Origin: Pseudomonadota bacterium
GTDB taxonomy: Bacteria; Pseudomonadota; Alphaproteobacteria; Kiloniellales; JACOMY01
DNA: 64,000 nt
Assembly (NCBI GenBank): GCA_029781795.1
Contig: JAKOWB010000276.1
Span: forward strand, 62,001 to 126,000
Direction: 5' to 3'
The position numbers and the translations under genes were made by a program. Below, in pieces: positions 18,259 through 26,663 of the stretch (position 1 is the first letter of the stretch; every line of letters starts with the position of its first letter). Below the pieces are notes generated by a model. The model was given only the letters and a program-made list of their open reading frames with translations. It searched no databases and was not told the DNA's origin.

Positions 18259-19869
18259 TCAGAAGCGGGCGACGCCGAAGGTGATGGGCTGCACCGGGCG
18301 CACGGCGCCCTCGGCGCAGGTCGCCAGGCAGAAAGCCAGCACGCGCCGCGTGTCGCGGGGGTCGATGATGCCGTCGTCCCACAGCCGCGCCGTGGCATAG
18401 AGCGCGGTCGATTCGCGCTCGAAGCGCTCGATGATCTCGCGCCGCATGGATGCCAGCCGCTCGGCGTCGGGCGACTTCCCGCTGCGCTGCAGCTTCTGCT
18501 CGGTCACGATCTGCATAACGGTCGCGGCCTGCTCGGCACCCATGACGGCGATGCGCGAGTTCGGCCAGGCGAAGATGAAGTCCGGCTGGTAGGACCGGCC
18601 GCACATGCCGAAGTTGCCGGCCCCGAAGGCCCCCCCCACAAGGAAGGTGATGCGCGGCACCGGCGCGTTGGAGACCGCCTGTATCAGCTTCGCGCCATGC
18701 TTGATGATGCCGGACTGCTCGGCCTCCTTGCCGACCATGAAGCCGGTGGTGTTCTGCAGGAACACGATGGGATGGCGGGCTTGGGTGCAGAGCTGGATGA
18801 ACTGGGCCGTCTTGGCAGCGTCGTCCGCCTCGATCGGGCCGTTGTTGCCGATGAAGGCGCAGGGCCGCCCCTCGACCTCACCAACGGCACAGAGCATGTG
18901 GCTGCCATAGTCCGGCTTGAAGTCAAGAAACGCGGAGCCATCGGTCAGGCGGCAGACCAGTTCGCGGATGTCGTAGGGCCGCCGATAGTCGACCGGGACG
19001 GCACCCGCCAGTTCCTCGGTCGGGTGGAGCGGCTCGTGCCAGGTCCCTGCCGGCGGCGGCGCGGCCGGGGCGAAGCGGCCGACGATCTCGCGGGCGATGG
19101 CAATGGCACCGGCGTCGTCCTCGGCGATGAACTCGGCCGTGCCGGCGACCGTGGCATGCATCTCGGCACCGCCGAGTTCCTCGTCGCCGGCGACCTCGCC
19201 GGTCGCGGCCTTGAGCAGGGGCGGCCCGGCCAGGAAGACCTTGGCCCGGCCGCGCACCATGATGGTGTAGTCGGCCAGACCGGGGACATAGGCGCCGCCG
19301 GCGGTCGAGGAGCCGCAGACCACGGCGATCTGCGGCACCCCCGCGGCCGACAGGCGGGCCATGTTGTAGAAGCGCCGGCCACCCTCGACGAAGATCTCGG
19401 ACTGGTAGCCCAGGTTGGCGCCCGCGCTCTCGACCAGCATGATCACCGGCAGGCGGTTGGCGAGCGCGATCTCCTGGGCACGGAGATACTTGCGCAGGCC
19501 CATCGGCATGGTGGCCCCGCCCTTGATCGCGCTGTTGTTGGCGATGGCCATGACGCGCCGGCCGCGGACGAAGCCGATGCGCGCCAGCACGGCGCCGCCC
19601 AGCACCTCTGCTCGCCCGTCGTCGTCATGCATGCCGAGGCCGGCCAGCCGGGACAGGTCCAGCCAGGGCGCCCCGGGGTCCAGCAGCCGTTCCATGCGCT
19701 CGGTCGGCAGCAGCTGGCCGCGCTTCTCGAAGCGCGGCCGCTCGGCCTCGGTGCGCTGCTCGATGCGGCCGTGCAGCGACTCGACCTCCGCCACCAGCGC
19801 CAGCATCGCCTGGCGCTCGGCGGCGAACTCCCCACCCGTCACGTCGATCCTTGAGCGGAAGACTGTCAT
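18259..19869 (-). CDS. Acyl-CoA carboxylase carboxyltransferase beta subunit (AtuC/LiuB/MccB type)
   Basis: 536-residue biotin-dependent carboxyltransferase of the MCC/GCC beta family, transferring CO2 from carboxybiotin to an enoyl- or methyl-branched acyl-CoA. It shows the start region RMERLLDPGAPWLDLSRLAG, ANNSAIKGGATMPMGLRK, CGSSTAGGAYVPGLADYTIM, and in the C-terminal half FLVGGAFGAGNFGMCGRSY and FAWPNSRIAVMGAEQAATVM. Length is standard. Twelve bases upstream of the hydratase start. It forms a holoenzyme with the biotin subunit at 15480-17435. Geranyl-CoA versus methylcrotonyl-CoA preference is not determinable by eye. Confidence 0.93.
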   Translation of the reverse strand: MTVFRSRIDVTGGEFAAERQAMLALVAEVESLHGRIEQRTEAERPRFEKRGQLLPTERMERLLDPGAPWLDLSRLAGLGMHDDDGRAEVLGGAVLARIGFVRGRRVMAIANNSAIKGGATMPMGLRKYLRAQEIALANRLPVIMLVESAGANLGYQSEIFVEGGRRFYNMARLSAAGVPQIAVVCGSSTAGGAYVPGLADYTIMVRGRAKVFLAGPPLLKAATGEVAGDEELGGAEMHATVAGTAEFIAEDDAGAIAIAREIVGRFAPAAPPPAGTWHEPLHPTEELAGAVPVDYRRPYDIRELVCRLTDGSAFLDFKPDYGSHMLCAVGEVEGRPCAFIGNNGPIEADDAAKTAQFIQLCTQARHPIVFLQNTTGFMVGKEAEQSGIIKHGAKLIQAVSNAPVPRITFLVGGAFGAGNFGMCGRSYQPDFIFAWPNSRIAVMGAEQAATVMQIVTEQKLQRSGKSPDAERLASMRREIIERFERESTALYATARLWDDGIIDPRDTRRVLAFCLATCAEGAVRPVQPITFGVARF

Positions 19870-19899
19870 GCTGTGTCGGTGGCCGGGCGGACCGCCGCC

Positions 19900-21054
19900 T
19901 CAGCGGCGCCCGGTCAGCCCCATCTCCTTGGCGATGATAGCCATCATCACCTCGTTGGCGCCGCCGCCGATGGCGACCAGCCGGCTGTCGCGCAGCATGC
20001 GGGTGACGCGGTTCTCCCAGAGATAGCCGGCCCCGCCCATGAACTGCATGCACTGGTCGGGGACCGAGCGCGCGAGCTTGCCGGCCTTGAGCTTGGCCAT
20101 CGACGTCATCAGCCTGACGTCTCGCCCCTCGACATAGCCCGCCACGGCGAGCTGGGTCAGCGCCCGCAGGGACGCGACCTCGGTGGCGAGGTCGGCCAGC
20201 GTGTAGTGGATCCACTGGTTATCCAGCAGCGGCTTGCCGAAAGCCACCCGGTCGCGCGTATAGGCGACCGTGTCGTCGATGCAGTCCTGCATCTGCGAGA
20301 CGGTGCGCGCGGCGGCGAAGAGGCGCTCCTCGATGAACTGCTCCATCTGGTAGATGAAGCCCATGCCTTCCTCGCCGACGCGGAAGCGCTGCGGTACGCG
20401 CACCTCGTCGAAGAAGAGCTGCGTGGTATCGACCGCGCGCAGGCCGAACTTGTTGAGCTTCGGCGCCCGCTGCACGCCCTTGGTATCCAACGGCAGGATG
20501 ATCAGCGACTTGTTCTTGTGCGGGCCGCGCTCCTGGCTGGTGTTGGCCAGCAGGCACATCCAGTCCGCCTGGTTGCCGTTCGTCGTCCACATCTTGCCGC
20601 CGGAGATGACGTAGTCGTCGCCGTCCTTGCGGGCGAAGGTCTTGATGCTGGCGACGTCCGAGCCGGCGCCCGTCTCGCTGACGCCGATGCAGGTCACCAC
20701 CTCGCCGGCGATCGCCGGCGCCAGGAACTCGCGGCAGAGCTCCGGGCTGCCGTGCTTGGCCAGGGCCGGCGTCGCCATGTCGGTCTGGATGCCGAGCGAG
20801 CTGGCCACCGAGCCCGAGCGGATGTGCCCCAGCTCCTCGGCCCAGATCGTCGAGTAGGAGTAGTCGAGCCCCATGCCGCCATAGGCCACCGGCTTGGAGA
20901 TGCCGAGGAAGCCCGCGTCGCCGGCCTTCTTCATCACCGTCCGCGTCGGATACTCGTTGGCCGCTTCCCAGGCATCGACGTGGGGGTTCACCTCCTGCGC
21001 GATGAAGCGTCGCAGGGAGTCGCGCAGCGCCTCGTGCTCCGGGGTCACGTTCAT
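19900..21054 (-). CDS. Acyl-CoA dehydrogenase (AtuD/LiuA-like)
   Basis: 384-residue FAD acyl-CoA dehydrogenase. Motifs: CIGVSETGAGSDVASIKT, WTTNGNQADWMCLLANTS, TRDRVAFGKPLLDNQWIHY, and FMGGAGYLWENRVTRMLRD. The base is most likely the Glu in FIEERLFAAA, the position used by isovaleryl-CoA dehydrogenase. The usual YEGT stretch reads IGGGANEVM. That pattern suits branched substrates such as citronellyl- or isovaleryl-CoA. Start ATG at 21054 (MNVTPEHEAL) lies 14 bases past the ligase stop; a longer frame upstream is antisense. First oxidative step before the carboxylase. Confidence 0.91.
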   Translation of the reverse strand: MNVTPEHEALRDSLRRFIAQEVNPHVDAWEAANEYPTRTVMKKAGDAGFLGISKPVAYGGMGLDYSYSTIWAEELGHIRSGSVASSLGIQTDMATPALAKHGSPELCREFLAPAIAGEVVTCIGVSETGAGSDVASIKTFARKDGDDYVISGGKMWTTNGNQADWMCLLANTSQERGPHKNKSLIILPLDTKGVQRAPKLNKFGLRAVDTTQLFFDEVRVPQRFRVGEEGMGFIYQMEQFIEERLFAAARTVSQMQDCIDDTVAYTRDRVAFGKPLLDNQWIHYTLADLATEVASLRALTQLAVAGYVEGRDVRLMTSMAKLKAGKLARSVPDQCMQFMGGAGYLWENRVTRMLRDSRLVAIGGGANEVMMAIIAKEMGLTGRR

Positions 21055-21068
21055 CGCATGGCTCCGCG

Positions 21069-22523
21069 TCAGCTCCGTTGCACCGAGCGCACGATGTGCC
21101 GCTCGTCGATCAGGCGGCGCGGCTTGCCCTCGCGGCCGACGTTGGTATCCAGCTCGCCTTCCGGCGCCAGCTCGATCAGGGGCTTGATCCCGAGATCGGC
21201 CCGCAGGCGCTCGGCCAGGAACTCGTCGAGGCCTTCCAACGAGCCGCTGCCGCTCTTGACCTCGACCCGCACCACCAGCTCGTCGCGCAGCACGCCGTTC
21301 TGTTCGAAGCGGCGCGCGATGCAGAGCCACTCGCCCGTGGTGCGGCTGTCGCTGCGCACGGCCCTGAGGCAGCCCATGGGATAGACGTTGGTGCCGCGGA
21401 TCTTGACCATCTGGTCGCTGCGCCCGAGGAACTTGTCCATGCGGCGGAAGTTGCTGCCCAGCGGGCTGGTCCCTTCGTACTTGATCCGCGCGAGGTCGCG
21501 CAGGTTGTAGCGGATCAGCAGCGGGATCTGCCGGTGCAGGTGGGTGAAGGTCAGGTCGCCGGCCTCGCCGGTCGCCACCGGTTGCAGCGTGTCGGTGTCG
21601 ACGAACTCGAAGACCGCGGCGTCCTCCATGAGGTAGAGGCCGTCCTTGTCCTCGCCTTCGAAGGCCACGCCGCCGGTCTCGTGCGTCCCATAGTTGTCAT
21701 AGACCGGGCAGCCCCACAGCTCCTCGACATAGTTGCGCAGCGAGTTGTCGAGATCGGGGCCGAGGTAGGTGGTGATCAGCTTGGTGCCCAGCTCGCGGAC
21801 GCTACGGCCCAGTTCCTTCTGGCAGACATGGGCTAGCTGCGTCATGTACTCAGGGAAGGAGGTCCAGATGTTGGTACCCAGCTGCAGCGCGTACTCGAGC
21901 TGGCGACGGCTGGGCGTGACCACGCCGCTTCCGGTGGTGATCGGCACGATGCCGAGATAGTGGTGCGCCGCCTGGTAGTAGGCCCAGCCCATGTTGGAGA
22001 GCGAGAGGGTCCCGGTGATCTGCAGCCGATCGCCTGGTCGTCCGCCCTGGGCATAGAGCTCGCGCGCGATGAAGAGCCCGTTGTACTCCCAGTCCTTCGA
22101 GCCGAAGAGCGTGGGCCGCGGCAGCCCCGTGGTGCCGCTGCTGGTCTGCATCTTCAGCGGATGCTGCCGGCTGTAGGCCGCGGCATCGATGCCGCAGACC
22201 TCGCCGAAGGGCGGCCTGGCCGCGATCGAATCCTTCACGTCCTCGGAATTGAAGATCGGGATCTTGTGCAGGTCGTCGAGGCTGCGGATGTCACCGGGCT
22301 CGAGCCCGGCCGCCCGCCAGCGCCGGCTGTAGAAGGCGTTGTCCCAGGCCTCCGCCACGCGCTGCATGAAGTGGTGGTTCTGGTAGGCCCGCAACTGGTC
22401 GCGCGACCAGCGAAAGTTCGTCTCGTACCAAACGTCCGGCGGCGGCGTTTGCTCGAAGAAGCTCTCCCAGTCGATCGAGTTGACGTAGAGCGGCAGCCTG
22501 CTGTTCCGGGCGACCTTGGGCAC
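21069..22523 (-). CDS. Phenylacetate-CoA ligase-type adenylate-forming enzyme
   Basis: 484-residue ANL-superfamily protein of the PaaK branch that would activate a carboxylic acid to its CoA thioester. The P-loop-like TSSGTTGLPRPTLFG is near residue 130. YDNYGTHETGGVAFE supplies the adenylation core, and RSDQMVKIRGTNVYP is the hinge/A8 region. The start is GTG at 22523 with GGAGG five bases upstream. Pathway logic places it first: acid to acyl-CoA, then dehydrogenase, carboxylase and hydratase. In Pseudomonas the corresponding AtuH is not of the PaaK branch, so the ligase may point to a different acid, perhaps alicyclic or aromatic. Confidence 0.9.
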   Translation of the reverse strand: MPKVARNSRLPLYVNSIDWESFFEQTPPPDVWYETNFRWSRDQLRAYQNHHFMQRVAEAWDNAFYSRRWRAAGLEPGDIRSLDDLHKIPIFNSEDVKDSIAARPPFGEVCGIDAAAYSRQHPLKMQTSSGTTGLPRPTLFGSKDWEYNGLFIARELYAQGGRPGDRLQITGTLSLSNMGWAYYQAAHHYLGIVPITTGSGVVTPSRRQLEYALQLGTNIWTSFPEYMTQLAHVCQKELGRSVRELGTKLITTYLGPDLDNSLRNYVEELWGCPVYDNYGTHETGGVAFEGEDKDGLYLMEDAAVFEFVDTDTLQPVATGEAGDLTFTHLHRQIPLLIRYNLRDLARIKYEGTSPLGSNFRRMDKFLGRSDQMVKIRGTNVYPMGCLRAVRSDSRTTGEWLCIARRFEQNGVLRDELVVRVEVKSGSGSLEGLDEFLAERLRADLGIKPLIELAPEGELDTNVGREGKPRRLIDERHIVRSVQRS

Positions 22524-22542
22524 GTTCACCTCCCTCTTCCGG

Positions 22543-23307
22543 CTAGCCGCCGATGTGCTGCCCGCCATCGACGCTGAACACCTGGCCGGTGATGTAGGCA
22601 CCCTCCTCGCTCGCCAGCATCGCGATCATGGCCGCCACTTCCTCGGGCCGGCCGATGCGGCCAAGCGGGATGCCGGAGAGCACCTTCTTGGTGGTCTCCT
22701 CGCCCCAGGCCTCAAGGATCGGCCGCGTCATGTCGGTATCGGTGATGCCGATCCGCACGCAGTTGGCGCGGATCCCCGCGCGCGCCTCCTCCTTGGCCAG
22801 CACCTTCACCAACGCCTCGACGCCGGCCTTGGCGGCGGCGCCATTGGCGTTGCGAGGCGGCATGAGCTTGACGGCGATCGAGGAGACCATCACCACGACG
22901 CCGCCGCCGCCGTCACGCAGCGGGCCGATGCCATAGCGTGCGACATGGAAGGCGCCGTTGAGGTCGACATCCAGGAAGGCCTTCCACTCCGCCGGCTCGA
23001 GGCTGCGGATCGGCTTGGTCGGCGCCGGCGCGCCGGTGGTGTTCACCAGGATGGAATAGCCGCCCAGCGCCTCGACGGCGCGCGCGACGGCCGCCTGCAC
23101 CTGGGCCGGATCGACCACGTCCGCCTTGATCGGCACGGCCTTGCGGCCAGCGGCCTCGATCGCCTTCGCGGTCTCCGCCGCCGCGGCCTCGTCGCCGCGA
23201 TAGACGAAGGCGACGTCCGCTCCCTCCTGGGCCAGGCGCAGGGCGGTTGCCCGGCCGACACCCCGGCCGCCACCGAAGACCAGTGCCTTGGAACCTATCA
23301 ACCGCAT
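22543..23307 (-). CDS. SDR-family oxidoreductase lacking the catalytic tyrosine
   Basis: 254-residue Rossmann-fold short-chain dehydrogenase/reductase. The cofactor motif is FGGGRGVGRATALRLA near residue 11, then NTTGAP in place of NNAG, and MVSSIAVKL supplies the catalytic-region Ser. Where classical SDRs have YxxxK, this one reads NGAAAKAG, so the Lys is present but the Tyr is replaced by Gly. The C-terminus DTDMTRPIL...GQVFSVDGGQHIGG is typical. First gene of the leftward operon; GTG-started ligase follows 19 bases later. Activity as an ordinary alcohol dehydrogenase is doubtful. It might be a variant reductase or a binding protein. Confidence 0.88.
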   Translation of the reverse strand: MRLIGSKALVFGGGRGVGRATALRLAQEGADVAFVYRGDEAAAAETAKAIEAAGRKAVPIKADVVDPAQVQAAVARAVEALGGYSILVNTTGAPAPTKPIRSLEPAEWKAFLDVDLNGAFHVARYGIGPLRDGGGGVVVMVSSIAVKLMPPRNANGAAAKAGVEALVKVLAKEEARAGIRANCVRIGITDTDMTRPILEAWGEETTKKVLSGIPLGRIGRPEEVAAMIAMLASEEGAYITGQVFSVDGGQHIGG

Positions 23308-23378
23308 CGCGTCCCCCCCGGTGGTAATGATTGATCGGGCCGTTGGCGGCCTTCTGGCGTGAAGGAAAAATAGTAAAC

Positions 23379-23406
23379 TTGAACCATGAACCGCAAGTCA
23401 TTTAAA
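23379..23406 (+). promoter_or_regulatory. Probable sigma-70 promoter for the divergent crotonase
   Basis: TTGAAC (23379-23384) is followed after 16 bases by TTTAAA (23401-23406). The predicted start of transcription is near 23413, about 27 bases before the GTG at 23440. This A+T-rich patch stands out in a GC-rich window. The element TTGAACCATGA resembles TTGAACTATGA upstream of the flavin reductase gene at 31972. Confidence 0.5.
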
Positions 23407-23439
23407 TGCGCCGCTGAACGAAAGCAGAGGGGAAGCAAC

Positions 23440-24201
23440 GTGGCCTACCAGGACATCCTGTATTCCGTGCGCGACGGCGTCGCGACCATCGCGATCAACC
23501 GGCCGCAGACGCTGAACGCGATGCGGGGAATCACGATCGACGAGATGGAACAGGCGATCGCCGCGGCCGAAGCCGACCGCTCGGTCGGCGTGCTGGTGCT
23601 CACCGGGGTCGGCGACAGGGCCTTCTCGTCCGGCGGCGACGTCAAGTGGGAACTCGAAGGCGGGCTCAAGGACCTCGACCTGCGGGTCAACCGCCTCGTT
23701 CTCAACGTGCTGAAGCCGGTCATCGCGCGCGTCAACGGCTATGCCATCGCCAGCGGCAACCACATCGCCTACTTCTGCGACTTCACCATCGCCGCCGAGC
23801 ACGCGATCTTCGGACAGAACGGGCCGAAGATCGCCTCGCCCGCCGCCGGCCACTATGTCTCGCACCTCGCCAACATCATCGGCCACAAGCGGGCGCGGGA
23901 GATGTGGATGCTCTGCCGCCGCTACAGCGCGAAGCAGATGCTCGAGTGGGGCCTGGTGAATGCCGTCGTGCCGAAGGAAGAGCTCGACGCCGAGGTGGAG
24001 CGCTGGTGCAAGGAACTGCTGGCGATGAGTCCGACCTCGCTGCGTACGGTCAAGCGCTCCTTCAACCGCATGGTCGACCTGACGCCGTTGATGGACGTGC
24101 TGAACGAGGTGCGTCCGGGCTTCTTCGAAAGCGGCGAGCTGGAGGAAGGCGCCAAGGCCTTCCTGGAGAAGCGGAAGCCGGACTTCAGCCCCTGGCGCTA
24201 G
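23440..24201 (+). CDS. Crotonase-family protein, BadI/MenB-like
   Basis: 253-residue crotonase resembling ring-cleaving 2-ketocyclohexanecarboxyl-CoA hydrolase (BadI) and MenB rather than simple hydratases. Similar blocks: INRPQTLNAMRGITIDEM, SSGGDVKWEL, ARVNGYAIASGNHIAYFCDF, FGQNGPK, and the tail EEGAKAFLEKRKPDFSPW. The start is GTG at 23440 with AGAGGGGAAG upstream. Odd points: the GGG of the second oxyanion segment is ASG, and the D-G-G-Y-G block that carries the catalytic Asp of MenB/BadI reads ASPAAGHY, so the Asp is Ala (A135). It may therefore catalyse a different step. Divergent from the atu-like operon, so likely part of the same pathway. Confidence 0.88.
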   Translation: MAYQDILYSVRDGVATIAINRPQTLNAMRGITIDEMEQAIAAAEADRSVGVLVLTGVGDRAFSSGGDVKWELEGGLKDLDLRVNRLVLNVLKPVIARVNGYAIASGNHIAYFCDFTIAAEHAIFGQNGPKIASPAAGHYVSHLANIIGHKRAREMWMLCRRYSAKQMLEWGLVNAVVPKEELDAEVERWCKELLAMSPTSLRTVKRSFNRMVDLTPLMDVLNEVRPGFFESGELEEGAKAFLEKRKPDFSPWR

Positions 24202-24209
24202 CATCGCCC

Positions 24210-24247
24210 CTGGCCTTGCGGCGGACGTGTCCGCCGCCAGCGGCCAG
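24210..24247. terminator. Convergent hairpin, probable bidirectional terminator
   Basis: Lies between the converging crotonase stop (24201) and livF stop (24260). The core is GCGGCGGAC-GT-GTCCGCCGC, a perfect nine-base inverted repeat (24218-24237). It is flanked by an outer CTGGCC (24210-24215) and GGCCAG (24242-24247). There is no long T-run, so termination may be Rho-assisted or simply structural. Confidence 0.6.
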
Positions 24248-24259
24248 ACGCGCCCGCGT

Positions 24260-24979
24260 TCAGATTCCTAGGTAGGCGCGGCGGACAAAATCGCTGTCCG
24301 CGAGGTCCGCGGAGGCGCCTTCCATCATGATCTCGCCGTTCTCGATCACGTAGGCGTGCTGCGAGAGCTTGAGCGCCAGCTGCGCGTTCTGCTCCACCAG
24401 CAGGATGTCGACGCCGGCCTGGCTGATGGCGCGGATGATGTCGGCGATCACCTGGACGATGACCGGGGCCAGGCCGATCGAAGGCTCGTCCAGCAGCATC
24501 ATGCGCGGCGACGACATCAGGGCGCGCGCCACCGCCAGCATCTGCTGCTGCCCGCCGCTGAGATTGCGGGCGCGCTGCCCCAGGCGCTCGCGCAGCACCG
24601 GGAAGTAGCCGAGCGCCTTCTCCAGATCGGCGGCGACGCCCGCGGAGTCCGTGCGCCGGTAGGCGCCCATCAGCAGGTTCTCGCGCACCGTCATCGACTT
24701 GAAGAGGCGCCGTCCCTCCGGCACCAGGACGACGCCGCGCTTGACGATGTCGTCGACCGAACGGCCGACGATCTCCTCGCCGTCGAAGCGTATCGAGCCG
24801 CCGCCCGGCGGCACCAGGCCGGCGATGGCCTTCATGATCGTGCTCTTGCCGGCGCCGTTGGAGCCGATGATGGCCGTGATGGCGCCGCGGCGGACCTGGA
24901 AGGCGGCGCCGGAAATGGCGCGCACCTTGCCGTAGGAGACCTCCAGCCCGCCGACCTCGAGAATCGGGTCCGTGCTCAT
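24260..24979 (-). CDS. livF: Branched-chain amino acid-type ABC transporter ATPase LivF
   Basis: 239-residue ABC ATPase. Walker A is GSNGAGKST (about 36-44), the signature LSGGQQQMLAVAR, and Walker B RMMLLDEPSIGLAP, with H-loop region ILLVEQNAQLA. Size and the EGRRLF block are typical of LivF. Last gene of a five-gene leftward importer operon (binding protein, LivH, LivM, LivG, LivF), with its start overlapping the livG stop. HAAT-family systems import branched amino acids, amides or diverse organic acids. The setting between two acyl-CoA clusters suggests import of the acid those clusters degrade, which is inference. Confidence 0.95.
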   Translation of the reverse strand: MSTDPILEVGGLEVSYGKVRAISGAAFQVRRGAITAIIGSNGAGKSTIMKAIAGLVPPGGGSIRFDGEEIVGRSVDDIVKRGVVLVPEGRRLFKSMTVRENLLMGAYRRTDSAGVAADLEKALGYFPVLRERLGQRARNLSGGQQQMLAVARALMSSPRMMLLDEPSIGLAPVIVQVIADIIRAISQAGVDILLVEQNAQLALKLSQHAYVIENGEIMMEGASADLADSDFVRRAYLGI

Positions 24980-25710
24980 GCCGCCTCGCCCAGGTAGGCC
25001 TTGATGACGTCGGGATTGCGGCTGACCTGCTCCGGCGTGCCCTCGGCCAGCTTGCGGCCGGCGTCCAGCACGACGATCCGCTCGCAGAGCGACATCACCG
25101 CCCGCATGTTGTGCTCGACGAAGAGGACCGAGGTGCCGAACTCGGCACGCAGCGCCTTGATGGCGCCCAGGGTCTCGTTGACTTCGGTCTGGTTCAGCCC
25201 GGTCAGGGGCTCGTCAAGGCAGAGCAGCCGCGGCCGGCTTGCCGCGGCGATCGCCATGGCGAGCCGGCGCTGCGAGCCGTGCGGCAGGTTGCGCGCCTTC
25301 TCGCTCATCACGGCCGTCAGCCCGAAGCGCCGCGCGACATCGGCGACGCGCTCGGCACGTTCCGCCGTGCGCGCGATGAACTGCTCGAGGCCGATCACGA
25401 TGTTGTCCAGCACCGTCATCTCGCTGAGATAGCTCTCGTGCTGGAAGGTCCGCACCATGCCCAGCCGCGCGACCCGCTCCGGCTTCAGGCCGTCGATGCG
25501 CTGGCCGTCCAGCAGGATGCGGCCTTCCGATGGGCGATAGAACCCGGTGATGACGTTGAAGGTCGTGCTCTTGCCGGCGCCGTTCGGCCCGATCAGCCCC
25601 AGGATCTCGCCCCGGCCCAGCGTGAAGGAGAAGTCCGAAACGGCGGTCAGGCCGCCGAAGCGGCGGGTCAGGCCTTCCACCACGAGCAGCGGCGTCTCGT
25701 CGGCGCTCAT
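24976..25710 (-). CDS. livG: Branched-chain amino acid-type ABC transporter ATPase LivG
   Basis: 244-residue ABC ATPase with Walker [10 protein letters not shown], the LivG-specific [18 protein letters not shown] region, and Walker [18 protein letters not shown]. The signature motif reads [12 protein letters not shown] where most LivG proteins have LPYGQQR. Start ATG at 25710 (MSADETPLL) overlaps the livM stop. The longer open frame upstream is a shadow of livM. It forms the ATPase heterodimer with LivF. Confidence 0.94.
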   Translation of the reverse strand: MSADETPLLVVEGLTRRFGGLTAVSDFSFTLGRGEILGLIGPNGAGKSTTFNVITGFYRPSEGRILLDGQRIDGLKPERVARLGMVRTFQHESYLSEMTVLDNIVIGLEQFIARTAERAERVADVARRFGLTAVMSEKARNLPHGSQRRLAMAIAAASRPRLLCLDEPLTGLNQTEVNETLGAIKALRAEFGTSVLFVEHNMRAVMSLCERIVVLDAGRKLAEGTPEQVSRNPDVIKAYLGEAA

Positions 25711-26663
25711 GACGTGCGCGCCTCCCGGCGGAGGATCACCGCGTCGGCCTCGGCGTCGCGCAGCAGCCGCATGCGGGTCATGAGTCCGACCAGGCCATTG
25801 GGCATGAAGAGGATGGCGACCAGCAGCGTCGCACCATAGAAGATCAGCTCCAGCTGGCCGAACTTCAGCAGGAACTGGCCGAGCGCCGTGAGCAGGGCCG
25901 CGCCGATGATCGGCCCGGTCGGATCCTCCTCGCCGCCCAGCTTCACGTAGGCCAGGGCGTAGACCGACACCAGTATGGTGAAGTCGCCGGGGCTGACCAC
26001 GTTGTTGGAATGGGCATAGAGCGCGCCGCCAACCGCCAGCGCCATGGAGGCGACGGCCAGGCAGAAGACCTTCATGCGCAGCACGTCGATGCCGACGCTC
26101 TGCACGATCGCGTCGTTGTTCAGGATGGCGCGGAAGATGCGCCCATAGCGCGACCGCTCGATGGCATAGAGCACCAGCAGAAGCAGGATGATCACGCCGA
26201 TCACGAAGGCGGGGAAGTAGGCCTCCAGCAGGCGCGGCGGGAAGATGCCGACGATGCCCGAGGCACCGCCGATCGCATCGGTCCGGTTGGCGATCAGCCG
26301 CACGATCTCGGCGAAAGCGAAGCTGATGAGCATGAAGTAGGGACCCTTCGAGCGCATGGTACCGTAGCCGAAGGCCACCGCGACCAGCCCGGCGACCACC
26401 AGCGCGGCAAGCAGCGAGACCACGAAGGGCAGGTCCCACATGGCGGTGCAGACCGAGGCGACGTAGGCACCGATGCCGTAGAAGGCGGCCGTCGCCATGT
26501 TCGCCTCGCCGACCAGCAGCACGAAGCGCATGGCCGCCGCGATGAGGGCGTTCAGCGACATCCACATCAGCACCCGGGCGATGAATGGGTCGCCCAGCAG
26601 CGCCAGCAGGAACGCACCAATGCCGACTGCCAGCACCAGCAGATGGAATCTACCTTTCGACAT
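25707..26663 (-). CDS. livM: Branched-chain amino acid-type ABC permease LivM
   Basis: 318-residue inner-membrane permease of the LivM family, with about eight to ten hydrophobic helices. Family landmarks are [40 protein letters not shown], and [20 protein letters not shown]. The start at 26663 overlaps the end of livH by 14 bases. Partner of LivH in the channel of the importer. Confidence 0.94.
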   Translation of the reverse strand: MSKGRFHLLVLAVGIGAFLLALLGDPFIARVLMWMSLNALIAAAMRFVLLVGEANMATAAFYGIGAYVASVCTAMWDLPFVVSLLAALVVAGLVAVAFGYGTMRSKGPYFMLISFAFAEIVRLIANRTDAIGGASGIVGIFPPRLLEAYFPAFVIGVIILLLLVLYAIERSRYGRIFRAILNNDAIVQSVGIDVLRMKVFCLAVASMALAVGGALYAHSNNVVSPGDFTILVSVYALAYVKLGGEEDPTGPIIGAALLTALGQFLLKFGQLELIFYGATLLVAILFMPNGLVGLMTRMRLLRDAEADAVILRREARTS

